Positions 1-8,425 are shown, counted from the stretch's first letter. The stretch is 40,122 bases of DNA from Tetragenococcus solitarius NBRC 100494 (GCF_001544195.1 NZ_BCPY01000020.1:1-40122), one strand, 5' to 3'. The notes: generated by a model not told the origin, from the sequence alone. Program-made: numbers and translations.

Positions 1-8
1 AATCGCTT

Positions 9-806
9 TCATTTTTTAGGTAAACTTTTTGTATTAAGCCATTTTTCGATGACAATGGCATCGTGGATTTCTTGGTATTTTCTGTGGAAATCGTTAGCAA
101 AGCCGGGGATGTGTTGGTATTGGACATTTTTTGTCACTTTTCTGGTTACTTTAGTTGAACTAATACCCAAATATTCTAGTAAACTCATTGTGACATTCAC
201 TGGTTGAGTTTCAGTGTCACGTTTGATAATGCCTTGAGTTAAAAAAGCTCGTTCCATCCGAGTAAAAATAGGGCGCTGCTGGCGATCGATTTCAATATTG
301 AATCCATTTGTGAGTTGAACAATCGTAGGTGCTGCGTTTGATTTAGAAAATAAATTTTCAATTCTTCCAGGATTAATCCAGCTATAGACTCTTGGGCGAA
401 AAGTTAAGCTAAAAGGAATTAAGCTAAAATCATTACTAGCAATCGGCAGAGTATTAATCGTCTTACCTAAAAAGACTTTTAATGTTCTTTTATAGCTTTC
501 AATTTCCATATGTAGATGCTGATATAAGCATTTTTCAGCTAATAAATTTACCGATGCATCAACTAATCGTATGCTATCTTTATAAAGTACAAATGATTGC
601 GTATATTGCCTTCCATAAGGAATAATAGCATAGATCTCTTCTTTAAAACTTGCTTGTGTGCTAATAATAATTTCTTTGTATAGTTGGTCTAAATCAACGG
701 GAAAATAAGGTTGGTTAATACGGAAGGCTAAAAGTTCATCTAACTTTGGTGCGAAAGTCCTGTTACATTGTGTTTGATCATTTTGGGGAAGTAAACAATT
801 CTTCAT
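9..806 (-). CDS. comK: ComK-like competence transcription factor
   Basis: A 265-residue protein whose middle part (about residues 60-195) follows the B. subtilis ComK pattern: an RLVDAS segment matching ComK IVDRS, a K-V--GK-----P stretch, a P-F-LTFRP---SWI block matching the ComK region around CGWI, and a TNG--IEI-------F-R-E-AFL block matching SNGKTMELPISYNSF. ComK is a DNA-binding activator of late competence genes. The protein is longer than B. subtilis ComK (192 residues), with about 55 extra residues at the N-terminus and an extended C-terminus. The ATG has an AAGGAGAAAGAG ribosome binding site. A TATAAT-like -10 lies at 836-841 on the minus strand but no good -35 was found. The gene is divergent from adhE. 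The family call is from remembered sequence, so moderately sure; a role in competence here is inferred. Confidence 0.65.
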   Translation of the reverse strand: MKNCLLPQNDQTQCNRTFAPKLDELLAFRINQPYFPVDLDQLYKEIIISTQASFKEEIYAIIPYGRQYTQSFVLYKDSIRLVDASVNLLAEKCLYQHLHMEIESYKRTLKVFLGKTINTLPIASNDFSLIPFSLTFRPRVYSWINPGRIENLFSKSNAAPTIVQLTNGFNIEIDRQQRPIFTRMERAFLTQGIIKRDTETQPVNVTMSLLEYLGISSTKVTRKVTKNVQYQHIPGFANDFHRKYQEIHDAIVIEKWLNTKSLPKK

Positions 807-995
807 TCTCTTTCTCCTTTTCTTAAATTACATCCATTATATAATAAAATCGAGAAAATAAAAGGGTTAGTGAAAAAAGTTCAATAAAAGTTGAAAAAGG
901 TTTGGCTCGTCTGGGTTCTGTTATTTCTATTTGTTCACAAAAACACAAATGAAAAGAATATATGAAAATAAATTAAAAAAAATAAGAAAAAACTA

Positions 996-1024
996 TTGAA
1001 TTTAAGGTAAAATGTGTGTATTAT
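996..1024 (+). promoter_or_regulatory. adhE promoter (sigma-A type)
   Basis: TTGAAT at 996-1001 and TATTAT at 1019-1024 are separated by 17 bases. An overlapping TATAAT lies at 1022-1027. This is about 75 bases upstream of the adhE ATG. Confidence 0.5.
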
Positions 1025-1029
1025 AATAA

Positions 1030-1043
1030 GTGAATTAATTCAC
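1030..1043. promoter_or_regulatory. Rex-type operator upstream of adhE
   Basis: GTGAATTAATTCAC is a perfect 14-base palindrome that fits the GTGA-N6-TCAC core of the Rex (redox-sensing repressor) site. It sits just downstream of the predicted -10, where a bound repressor would block transcription. Rex control of adhE is well known in Firmicutes; the site assignment here is inferred from sequence and position. Confidence 0.6.
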
Positions 1044-1100
1044 ATAGTTAGGTAGTCCAAAAGTACAGAACAAAAAGGAAATAATTGGAGGGAACCGTTA

Positions 1101-3791
1101 ATGGAAAAAACAGCACAGCTTAAGAAAGAACAAGTGACTGTAGATAAAGAAACGAAAGAAGAAGCCGCGCGTAAGTATACCGATACATTGGTGGAAAAAG
1201 CGTTACAAGCAGAACAAGAATTTGCTACATTTACCCAAGAACAAGTCGATAAAATTGTGAATGCTGCAGCCCTTGCTGGGTCTGAAGCAGCTTTAGCATT
1301 AGCCCATGAGGCCGTCGATGAAACGGGTCGCGGTGTTGTTGAAGATAAAGATACCAAAAATCGTTTTGCAACTGAAAATGTTTATCACTCAATTAAAGAT
1401 GATAAAACAGTGGGCGTAATCGGAGAAGATAAGGTCTTAGGCAGCGTAAAAATTGCTTCGCCTCTGGGAGTTTTAGCCGGTATTGTACCGACCACAAATC
1501 CGACCTCAACTGCGATGTTTAAATCGCTGATATCCTTGAAAACAAGGAATGCAATCGTCTTTGCTTTTCACCCGCAAGCGCAAAATTGTTCAGTACATGC
1601 AGCAAAAATTATTTATGATGCAGCAGTAAAAGCAGGAGCGCCTAAAAATATTATTCAATGGATAGAAAATCCATCGCTTGAAGCGACTTCATCATTAATT
1701 CAAAATCCTAAAATTGCTTCAATTTTAGCCACAGGCGGACCAGGAATGGTCAATGCTGCTTTAAAATCAGGGAATCCATCCATGGGCGTGGGTCCTGGGA
1801 ATGGCGCCGTTTTTGTCGACCATACCGCAGATATTGACCGTGCAGTCGAAGACTTATTATTATCCAAGCGTTTTGATAATGGAATGATTTGTGCTACAGA
1901 AAACTCAGCTGTCGTAGAAGCACCGGTTTATAAAGAATGGTTAGAAAAAATGCAAGAAAAAGGCGCTTACGTAGTACCAAAAAAAGATTATAAAAAAATT
2001 GCCGACTTCGTTTTTAACGATAACCATGGCGTCAATGGTGCAGTGGCAGGAATGCCAGCTTCTTGGATTGCTGAACAAGCTGGGATTAAATTACCAGCGG
2101 GTAAAGATGTCCTATTGTTTGAATTAGATGCTAAAAATATTGGTGAAAAATTATCATCCGAAAAATTATCGCCATTACTTTCTGTTTACAAAGCCAAAGA
2201 CCGTCAAGACGGGATTAAAATTGTAGATGATTTATTGAACTATCAAGGTGCAGGTCACAATGCGGGCATTCAAATCGGCTCTCAAACCGATCCATTCGTT
2301 GAAGAATATGGAGAAAAAACCAAGGCTTCGCGAGTGATTATTAATCAGCCAGATTCCATTGGAGCCATTGGGGATGTATATACCGACGCTTTAAAATCAA
2401 GTCTCACCTTAGGAACAGGATCATGGGGGAAAAATTCATTGTCGCATAACTTATCAACAGAAGACCTATTGAATATCAAAACAGTGGCTAAACGCCGGAA
2501 TCGTCCACAATGGATTCGTTTACCAGAAAAAGTGTATTATGAAGAAAATTCGCTCTCATATTTACAAGATGAGTATGAAAAGATTGAGCGCGCATTTATC
2601 GTAGCGGACCCAGGAATGGTGCAATTTGGTTTTGTCGATAAGGTATATGAACAACTAGAAGTTCGCGATGATCCAGTCAAAACATCAATCTATGGATCTG
2701 TACAACCCGATCCCACCCTAGGTCAAACCATTGAAATTGCCCAACAAATGCAAGCTTTCAAGCCCGATGCTATCTTAGCCGTGGGTGGTGGTTCTGCTTT
2801 AGATGCAGCAAAAATTGCGCGTTATATTTATGAGTATTCGCTAGATCAAGCGCCTGGATTTTTGGATAGTTACGAAAAAGTAAGCGAAGTCTTTGTTCAA
2901 CTACAACAAAAATTCTTAGACATTCGTAAACGGATTGTGAAATTCCATCATTCAGAACACACAAAATTGTTTGCTATACCAACAACTTCAGGAACAGGTT
3001 CAGAGGTGACCCCATTTGCGGTCATTACCGATGATCATACACATGTGAAATATCCATTAGCAGACTACGAATTAACGCCACAAGTAGCGATTGTTGACCC
3101 TGCATTTGTTATGACAGTGCCAAAACGAACAGTCGCTCTATCAGGACTTGATTCATTATCCCATGCTTTAGAGTCCTATGTTTCAGTTCTTTCGTCCAAC
3201 TTTACGCGTCCTTGGGCTTTAGAAGCGATTAAATTAATTTTTGAGAATTTAGAAACGTCCTATAAGTATGATCCAAAAAATCCGACTTCTGAAGGCGAAG
3301 CTGCTCGCGAAAATATGCATTATGCAGCAACCCTTGCTGGAATGTCATTTGCCAACGCCTTTTTAGGGATTAATCACTCGATTGCTCATAAAATCGGAGG
3401 TGAATTCGGCCTACCGCACGGATTAGCTATCTCGATTGCGATGAATCATGTCATCCGTTTTAATGCAGCAACTGGCAATGTGAAGCGGACCCCATTTCCG
3501 CGTTACGAAGTTTATCGCGGCCAAAAAGATTACGCTGAGATTGCCCGTTATTTAGAATTAAAAGGTTCAACAGATGCAGAATTGGTCGAATCGCTATGTG
3601 CGAAAATTGATGAATTAATGAAGTCTATCGAAGTGGAACCAACCCTTTCGGCTAATGGTGTAACAAAACAACACTTTAGCCAATCGCTTGACCAGCTGGT
3701 TGACTTGGTTTATAACGACCAATGTACATCAGCTAACCCACGGCAACCGTATTTAGAAGAGTTGCGCCAGTTGTTGATCGATCAATTTTAA
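1101..3791 (+). CDS. adhE: Bifunctional acetaldehyde-CoA / alcohol dehydrogenase
   Basis: An 896-residue cytoplasmic fusion enzyme that reduces acetyl-CoA to acetaldehyde and then ethanol using NADH, regenerating NAD+ during fermentation. The N-terminal half is a CoA-acylating aldehyde dehydrogenase with the catalytic Cys in NGMICATENSAV (Cys264). The C-terminal half is an iron-dependent alcohol dehydrogenase with the AVGGGSALDAAK nucleotide motif, GTGSEVTPFAVI, and the metal-binding D/H residues in DSLSHALES and GINHSIAHKIGGEFGLPHG. The length is typical of full AdhE. A GGAGGG ribosome binding site precedes the ATG by 8 bases. It has its own promoter, a Rex-type operator and a downstream terminator, so it is probably monocistronic and redox-controlled. 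No anomalies are seen. Confidence 0.97.
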   Translation: MEKTAQLKKEQVTVDKETKEEAARKYTDTLVEKALQAEQEFATFTQEQVDKIVNAAALAGSEAALALAHEAVDETGRGVVEDKDTKNRFATENVYHSIKDDKTVGVIGEDKVLGSVKIASPLGVLAGIVPTTNPTSTAMFKSLISLKTRNAIVFAFHPQAQNCSVHAAKIIYDAAVKAGAPKNIIQWIENPSLEATSSLIQNPKIASILATGGPGMVNAALKSGNPSMGVGPGNGAVFVDHTADIDRAVEDLLLSKRFDNGMICATENSAVVEAPVYKEWLEKMQEKGAYVVPKKDYKKIADFVFNDNHGVNGAVAGMPASWIAEQAGIKLPAGKDVLLFELDAKNIGEKLSSEKLSPLLSVYKAKDRQDGIKIVDDLLNYQGAGHNAGIQIGSQTDPFVEEYGEKTKASRVIINQPDSIGAIGDVYTDALKSSLTLGTGSWGKNSLSHNLSTEDLLNIKTVAKRRNRPQWIRLPEKVYYEENSLSYLQDEYEKIERAFIVADPGMVQFGFVDKVYEQLEVRDDPVKTSIYGSVQPDPTLGQTIEIAQQMQAFKPDAILAVGGGSALDAAKIARYIYEYSLDQAPGFLDSYEKVSEVFVQLQQKFLDIRKRIVKFHHSEHTKLFAIPTTSGTGSEVTPFAVITDDHTHVKYPLADYELTPQVAIVDPAFVMTVPKRTVALSGLDSLSHALESYVSVLSSNFTRPWALEAIKLIFENLETSYKYDPKNPTSEGEAARENMHYAATLAGMSFANAFLGINHSIAHKIGGEFGLPHGLAISIAMNHVIRFNAATGNVKRTPFPRYEVYRGQKDYAEIARYLELKGSTDAELVESLCAKIDELMKSIEVEPTLSANGVTKQHFSQSLDQLVDLVYNDQCTSANPRQPYLEELRQLLIDQF

Positions 3792-3805
3792 AGAGTAGAA
3801 TAATA

Positions 3806-3842
3806 AAAACCGTCAAAATTAAAAAGTTTTGGCGGTTTTTTG
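3806..3842 (+). terminator. Rho-independent terminator after adhE
   Basis: CCGTCAAAA at 3810-3818 pairs with TTTTGGCGG at 3827-3835 (one G-T pair), flanked by an A-run upstream and followed by six T. Confidence 0.85.
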
Positions 3843-3885
3843 CGTATCTTAATATGAAACTATTTTTTTGAAAGGGGTAGGAAAG

Positions 3886-4869
3886 ATGCGCAAGAAATCA
3901 CTTGATTTGTATTGGTTAGAAGCAATGAAGCAACGGGGACATTTAAGTGATGAAGAACAAAGGAGTTATCAACGATTACGAAAAGGTTTTGAAGGAGAGC
4001 TGACATTTGATCAGTTGTGTCATCAATTTTTAGAAAATGAAACCGACTATTTAGATGATGTAACCCTTGATTATTATGGCGATGTTTCACAAATGGATAA
4101 AATTATTAAAAATAAAAATATCATTTACTTAGTGGATATCAAAAATTATCAAGGGAATTACGTGTACGAAAATAACGCTTTAAGAAGTGAAAAACGAATT
4201 TTTACGAATGATATTTTCGAACAAGCAAGACGTTCACGTCGTATTTTTACTCGCTTATTTGCTGACTATCACCTGCCACTAGAGATCAAAAATGTGATTG
4301 CTTTTATTAACGGTCAAGGTAGAATTACCATTAATGATGAACTGCCTGAAATTGTTTTAAATTATGAAGAAATACCCATGTGGTTAATGAGTATGCGTGA
4401 CCACGAACAAGGGCAAAACAACGATTGGCAAAAATTAGTACAGAAATATCAAATTCAATTCTATAAAAACAGTAGATTTTGTACGAAAGAAAGATTTAAG
4501 CAGTTAAAAAAAGGAATTCATTGTGAAAAATGTGGTAGTTTTTCATTGAAAACTAAGCGATATACGATTCAATGCCTATGTGGTCATACTGAGGTAAAAA
4601 AAATAGGATACTTACGGACAATCTGCGAATATGGTCTTATCATGCATCATCTACCATTAAAACGAAGCGAAATTATTCAATTTTTTGGGAAGAAGTATTC
4701 CGCAGATTATATTAAAAACACTTTGATAAATTATTTCATTCCTTTAAACATGGGAATAAAAGATGGAAGATATCAGAATTATGGTCGTCCCTTTGACTAT
4801 TGGTTCGAAAATGAAGATATAAATTTGGATAAATTGGTAAAAAGGAAAAATTGGCAAACTCGGTTTTAA
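3886..4869 (+). CDS. NERD-domain protein with C-terminal zinc ribbon
   Basis: I start this at ATG 3886, which has AAAGGGGTAGG just upstream; an in-frame TTG at 3868 lacks a ribosome binding site. The product is 327 residues. The N-terminal half resembles the NERD (nuclease-related) domain: a GFEGELTFDQL segment, a D in SQMDKII, and a strand ending LVDIKNYQG that matches the D/E-x-K nuclease core. The C-terminal part has CEKCG and CLCG, a four-Cys zinc ribbon, followed by a basic tail. NERD proteins are thought to act on DNA, but the role of this one is unknown. It stands alone between adhE and a repeat array, with no obvious partner. Confident about the domain, not about function. Confidence 0.7.
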   Translation: MRKKSLDLYWLEAMKQRGHLSDEEQRSYQRLRKGFEGELTFDQLCHQFLENETDYLDDVTLDYYGDVSQMDKIIKNKNIIYLVDIKNYQGNYVYENNALRSEKRIFTNDIFEQARRSRRIFTRLFADYHLPLEIKNVIAFINGQGRITINDELPEIVLNYEEIPMWLMSMRDHEQGQNNDWQKLVQKYQIQFYKNSRFCTKERFKQLKKGIHCEKCGSFSLKTKRYTIQCLCGHTEVKKIGYLRTICEYGLIMHHLPLKRSEIIQFFGKKYSADYIKNTLINYFIPLNMGIKDGRYQNYGRPFDYWFENEDINLDKLVKRKNWQTRF

Positions 4870-4880
4870 ATGACCACTCA

Positions 4881-5155
4881 ATTAGAGGGGGGATAGCATG
4901 TCCTTCCAATCCGAAAAATATTGGGGGAAAGATAGACGATGTGGCCTCAATCCGAAGAATATTGGAGGAAAGATAAAAGATGTGCCACCAATATACAAAG
5001 GATTGGAGGAAAGTCAGACGATGTGGCACCAATATACAAAGTATTGGAGGAAAGTCAGACGATGTGCCACCAATTAATAAATTATTGGAGGTAAGTTAAG
5101 CGATGTCCCTCCAATCTGTAAATTATTGGTGGCACATATAGAAAGTTGCCTCCAA
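4881..5155. repeat. Array A: seven 41-bp hairpin repeats, last copy inverted
   Basis: Units start at 4881, 4920, 4961, 5002, 5043, 5084 and 5125. From the second to the seventh the period is exactly 41 bases; the first is 39. Each unit begins ATTGGAGG (or a variant), has a GATGTG core and ends CCNCCAAT, so the ends are inverted repeats able to form a stem; an AT-rich spacer of about 10 bases follows. The seventh (5125-5155) has only the 31-base core and is in opposite orientation: its reverse complement begins TTGGAGGCAACTTT and ends ATGTGCCACCAAT. The same family recurs at 13365-13562. The array begins 11 bases after the NERD gene stop codon. No open frame spans it, and the period is not a multiple of three. 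Confidence 0.9.
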
Positions 5156-5181
5156 AAGCTATGAATAACAGTGTTAAAAAA

Positions 5182-5217
5182 GATATTAAAAAGAATCATT
5201 AATATCTGGTTGCTTTT
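5182..5217 (+). terminator. Possible weak terminator
   Basis: GATATTAA (5182-5189) pairs with TTAATATC (5199-5206); seven T follow at 5214-5220. The stem is AT-only and the T-run starts 7 bases after it, so termination would be weak. It could end transcription from the NERD gene and array A before the T-box unit. Confidence 0.35.
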
Positions 5218-5238
5218 TTTATAAATTATTGGTATTAT
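5210..5238 (+). promoter_or_regulatory. Promoter of the T-box/oppA/pepT unit
   Basis: TTGCTT (5210-5215) and TATTAT (5233-5238) are separated by 17 bases, placing transcription start about 15 bases before the first conserved T-box stem I sequence. Confidence 0.5.
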
Positions 5239-5244
5239 TCAGAA

Positions 5245-5517
5245 AAATATAAAAATTCTGTGAAGAGAAAAGTAGGCTTGGAAAATATTGAGAGAGACCT
5301 TGGTGGGTGAAAAAGGTTTATTGGAAAAGTTGAAAAATGGTCTCTGAGAAAAATTGTTGATAGGTAAGCAATTTCGTATTCAGTTCATTCGTTAAAAAAG
5401 AACGCCGATACTTAATAGTCGTCGGAATAAGAGAAAGAAATTTCTGAAACAAGGTGGTACCGCGTTTGTATTATTCGCCCTTTTGCTAGCATTGAACTAG
5501 TAGAAGGGTGTTTTTTT
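5245..5517 (+). promoter_or_regulatory. T-box riboswitch leader
   Basis: A tRNA-sensing leader. The hallmark T-box sequence AAGGTGGTACCGCG is at 5451-5464. Upstream is a stem I with the AGTA loop-E element (5271-5274), a GCTTG/TAAGC helix (5276-5280 with 5365-5369), an AGAGACC/GGTCTCT helix (5293-5299 with 5339-5345) and a distal CCTT/AAGG stem closing a GGTGGGTG loop. CGCCCTT (5476-5482) can pair either with the T-box or with AAGGGTG of the terminator, the usual switch. The specifier loop 3' strand is within 5370-5383. The best-placed codons are TTC at 5373-5375 or 5379-5381, both Phe; ATT (Ile) at 5378-5380 cannot be excluded. T-box identity is firm; the amino acid is a guess. Confidence 0.88.
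5476..5517 (+). terminator. T-box terminator (attenuator)
   Basis: CGCCCTTTTGCTAG pairs with CTAGTAGAAGGGTG, followed by seven T at 5511-5517. This is the alternative fold to the T-box antiterminator. Confidence 0.85.
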
Positions 5518-5540
5518 ATAAAATAAAGGAGGAATGTAGA

Positions 5541-7187
5541 GTGAATAAGTGGGGAAAAGTAACGTTTATGCTAGGAGTGGTCGTATTAATTTTGGGAGGA
5601 TGTAGTACAGGAAAAAGCCAAGATGGATCAGAAAATAATAACGCTTCAAACAAAAGGCAAACAATTGCAGTTAGTTTGCCAGAGCAGCTATCCACCTTAG
5701 ATACTACTCAAACGACCGATAAGGTGACATTTACTGTCGCTCAACATATCTTTGAAGGGCTGTATAGATTAGATGAAAACAGCAAAGAAGTTCCTGGATT
5801 AGCAGAATCAGTCGATATTAGCGATGATGGAAAAACCTATACTTTCCATTTACGTGATGGGATTAAGTGGAGCGATGGTACACCCATTACAGCTGATGAT
5901 TTCGAATTTTCTTGGAAACGATTGGTTAACCCAGATACGATGGGACCGAACGCTTACTGGCTGGACAATGTAGAAAATAGTTTGGATATTCGAAACGGTG
6001 AAAAAGATATAGACACGATGGGAATCGAAGCTGTTGATGATCAAACGTTTGAAGTTCAGCTGATCGATCCACAACCTTCATTTCTATCTGTAGTTTCGAT
6101 CACATGGTTAGCACCACAAAATGAGAAATATGTAAACAAAAAAGAAGATAATTACGCTGCATCGAGTGACGATATGATTTATTCTGGGCCGTTTATTTTA
6201 GAAAATTGGGATCGTAGTTCAGATACATGGGAATTAAAACCTAACCCAGAGTATTATGATCGAGATGCTGTAAAATTAGATGAAGTGGATGGTTCAACTG
6301 TAAAAGAGGAAACAACAGGGATTAATTTGTTTGAGTCTGGTGATTTGGATCTTACCAGCATTAGCGGTCAGTTTGTTCAACAATATAAAAATGATGATGC
6401 ACTTGTTTCTCGACAAGAAGTGGCTAATCAATTTTTAGATTTTAATAAAAAAGCCAATGATGAACTTGCTAATGTTCACTTACGTAAGGCCTTTGCGCTA
6501 GCTATTGATAAAGAAAATTTAGTTAAAAGTGTATTGGATGATGGTTCTAAACCATTAAACGGTTTAATTCCAGCAGGTTTATATAAAAATAGTGAAACTA
6601 AAGAAGACTTCCGTGATTATAGTGGAAGCTATAATGAATATGACCTTAGTGCTGCCAAAAAAGAATGGGAGAAAGCACAAGAAGAATTGGGGGATTCAGT
6701 GGAACTTGATTTATTAGTAGGTGATTTGGACAATAGTAAAAAAGTAGCTGAGTATATTCAAAGTCAATTAGAAGAAAATCTAGAAGGGTTATCCATCAAT
6801 GTGACGCCGCAGCCGCCCAATAATGTAAATGAGTCGCGCACAAATAAAGACTACGAATTGTCTTTATCGGGTTGGATTGCTGGTAGCAGCGATATGAATT
6901 CTTATTTCAATTTATACCGGCCAGGGTCGTCTTATAATTATGGTGAGTATGAAAATAAAGAATACGGCGAATTGACCGAAAAAGCCGTGACAGAAGACGC
7001 GAATGATGAAAATAAAATGTTTGAGGATTACAAAGAAGCGGAAAATATTCTTTTGACCAAAGACGCAGCTCAAGTGCCTATTTATCAAAGTGCTGCTAAT
7101 TATTTGGTAAATCCTGATATCAAGGGAATTATTTATCATTCGTATGGTGATTTTTTCTATTTGCGAGAAGCAACAGTAGAGGAGTAA
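5541..7187 (+). CDS. OppA-like oligopeptide-binding lipoprotein
   Basis: Extracellular solute-binding protein, family 5, for oligopeptide ABC uptake. I start at GTG 5541, 8 bases after AAAGGAGG; an upstream in-frame GTG at 5508 lies inside the T-box terminator and is not credible. The 548-residue product has a signal peptide with lipobox LGGC (Cys21), so it should be lipid-anchored outside the membrane. The family signature is visible: YTFHLRDGIKWSDGTPITA followed by DFEFSWKRLVNP near residues 100-130, and VHLRKAFALAIDKENL in the middle. No permease or ATPase genes are nearby, so it would need to share a transporter encoded elsewhere. It lies in an operon with pepT under a T-box, consistent with scavenging peptides when an amino acid is short. 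The specific ligand is unknown. Confidence 0.9.
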   Translation: MNKWGKVTFMLGVVVLILGGCSTGKSQDGSENNNASNKRQTIAVSLPEQLSTLDTTQTTDKVTFTVAQHIFEGLYRLDENSKEVPGLAESVDISDDGKTYTFHLRDGIKWSDGTPITADDFEFSWKRLVNPDTMGPNAYWLDNVENSLDIRNGEKDIDTMGIEAVDDQTFEVQLIDPQPSFLSVVSITWLAPQNEKYVNKKEDNYAASSDDMIYSGPFILENWDRSSDTWELKPNPEYYDRDAVKLDEVDGSTVKEETTGINLFESGDLDLTSISGQFVQQYKNDDALVSRQEVANQFLDFNKKANDELANVHLRKAFALAIDKENLVKSVLDDGSKPLNGLIPAGLYKNSETKEDFRDYSGSYNEYDLSAAKKEWEKAQEELGDSVELDLLVGDLDNSKKVAEYIQSQLEENLEGLSINVTPQPPNNVNESRTNKDYELSLSGWIAGSSDMNSYFNLYRPGSSYNYGEYENKEYGELTEKAVTEDANDENKMFEDYKEAENILLTKDAAQVPIYQSAANYLVNPDIKGIIYHSYGDFFYLREATVEE

Positions 7188-7196
7188 TTAAAAAAT

Positions 7197-8420
7197 ATGA
7201 GTAAATTATTGGATGACTTTTTAACTTTTGTACGGGTTAACACACGTTCAGATGTTACTTCAGAACAGATTCCTACCACTAAAGGACAAGTTAAATTAGC
7301 AAAAATATTAGAAAAAGAATTGAATGAATTAGGGTTAGAGAAAGTTTCTTATGACCAAAACAACGGCTACTTATTAGGAAAATTAGCTGGAAATGCAGAG
7401 CAAATTGCTTTAGGTTTTATTGCTCATTTAGATACAGCAGACTTTAATGCTGAAAATATTCAACCGCAAGTATTAAAAAATTATGATGGCAATGATGTTG
7501 TATTGCATGAAAAAGAAAATATTATATTAAAGGTAGCGGAGTTTCCGAATTTAAAGGATTATGTCGGACAAACATTGATTACAACTAATGGTTTAACCCT
7601 ATTAGGCGCTGATGATAAAGCGGGAATTGCTGAAATTTTAGCGATGTTGCGTTATTTTAGGACACACCCGGAGCATCTGCATGGTGATATTTGGGTAGCT
7701 TTTGGTCCTGATGAAGAAATCGGACGAGGGGCTGATCTTTTCCCTATTGAAAAATTTCCAGTTCGTTATGCTTATACAGTTGACAGTGGGCGTTTGGGTA
7801 ATTTTGAATATGAAACATTTAACGCTGCTACTATTACTATTGAGATCGAGGGAGTCAGCGTTCACCCTGGTACAGCTTATGGACAAATGGTGAATGCAAT
7901 TAAACTAGGAGAAGAACTTGATGCTTCTTTGCCAAAAGACGAAGTGCCTGAAAAAACTCGCGGTTATGAAGGTTTTTATTTACTAAATAAGTTTAACGGT
8001 TCGATTGACCATGTGACTTTGAATTATATTATTCGAGATCACGATGAAGAGAAATTTAAGGCACGCAAGCAAACTATGGTGAAAATTATTGAAGATATCA
8101 ATGCTCGCTTTGCTCATCCGCGTTTAACTTATGAAATGGAGGATCAGTATTATAATATGCGTCAAATTATCGACCAATATCCTCACTCAATTGAATTAGC
8201 AAAAGAAGCGATGAGAAAAGTGGGAATAACGCCCAACGTTCAACCTTTTCGCGGGGGGACGGATGGCTCGAAAATTTCTTTAAAGGGTTTGCCGACACCA
8301 AATATTTTTACAGCTGGCGAGAACTTTCATGGGCAATATGAATTTATTACACTGGAAGGGATGGAAAAGGCAACAGAGACACTGATAGAGATGGTTAAGC
8401 TAGCTGGGAAATATGATTGA
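7197..8420 (+). CDS. pepT: Peptidase T (tripeptidase)
   Basis: A 407-residue cytoplasmic dizinc aminopeptidase of the M20 family that releases the N-terminal residue of tripeptides; the length equals known PepT (about 408). Metal and catalytic motifs are in order: HLDTAD (His77, Asp79), LGADDKAG, PDEEIGRGAD, TVDSG, and near the C-terminus RGGTDGS and AGENFHGQYEF. It starts 9 bases after the oppA-like stop; the GAGGAG at the end of that gene is a distant ribosome binding site, so translational coupling is likely. Sharing the T-box leader with the peptide-binding lipoprotein, it should cleave the imported peptides to free amino acids. A terminator follows directly. Confidence 0.96.
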   Translation: MSKLLDDFLTFVRVNTRSDVTSEQIPTTKGQVKLAKILEKELNELGLEKVSYDQNNGYLLGKLAGNAEQIALGFIAHLDTADFNAENIQPQVLKNYDGNDVVLHEKENIILKVAEFPNLKDYVGQTLITTNGLTLLGADDKAGIAEILAMLRYFRTHPEHLHGDIWVAFGPDEEIGRGADLFPIEKFPVRYAYTVDSGRLGNFEYETFNAATITIEIEGVSVHPGTAYGQMVNAIKLGEELDASLPKDEVPEKTRGYEGFYLLNKFNGSIDHVTLNYIIRDHDEEKFKARKQTMVKIIEDINARFAHPRLTYEMEDQYYNMRQIIDQYPHSIELAKEAMRKVGITPNVQPFRGGTDGSKISLKGLPTPNIFTAGENFHGQYEFITLEGMEKATETLIEMVKLAGKYD

Positions 8421-8425
8421 ATAGT

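Noticed and set aside
931-948. Second Rex-like site (TTGTTCACAAAAACACAA) upstream of adhE
   Set aside because: The halves do not fit the GTGA-N6-TCAC spacing; probably chance in AT-rich sequence.
1040-1357. Open frame on the minus strand opposite the start of adhE, and similar antisense frames elsewhere
   Set aside because: They lie fully inside strongly supported genes, lack ribosome binding sites and encode low-complexity Ser/Ala-rich or hydrophobic products with no recognisable family.
4881-5155. Possible CRISPR array (regular 41-bp period)
   Set aside because: The whole unit is repeated, including the spacer part. There are no unique spacers, no cas genes, and one unit is inverted.
5508-5540. 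Upstream GTG start for the OppA-like lipoprotein
   Set aside because: It lies within the T-box terminator and has no ribosome binding site; GTG 5541 follows AAAGGAGG and gives a clean lipoprotein signal peptide.
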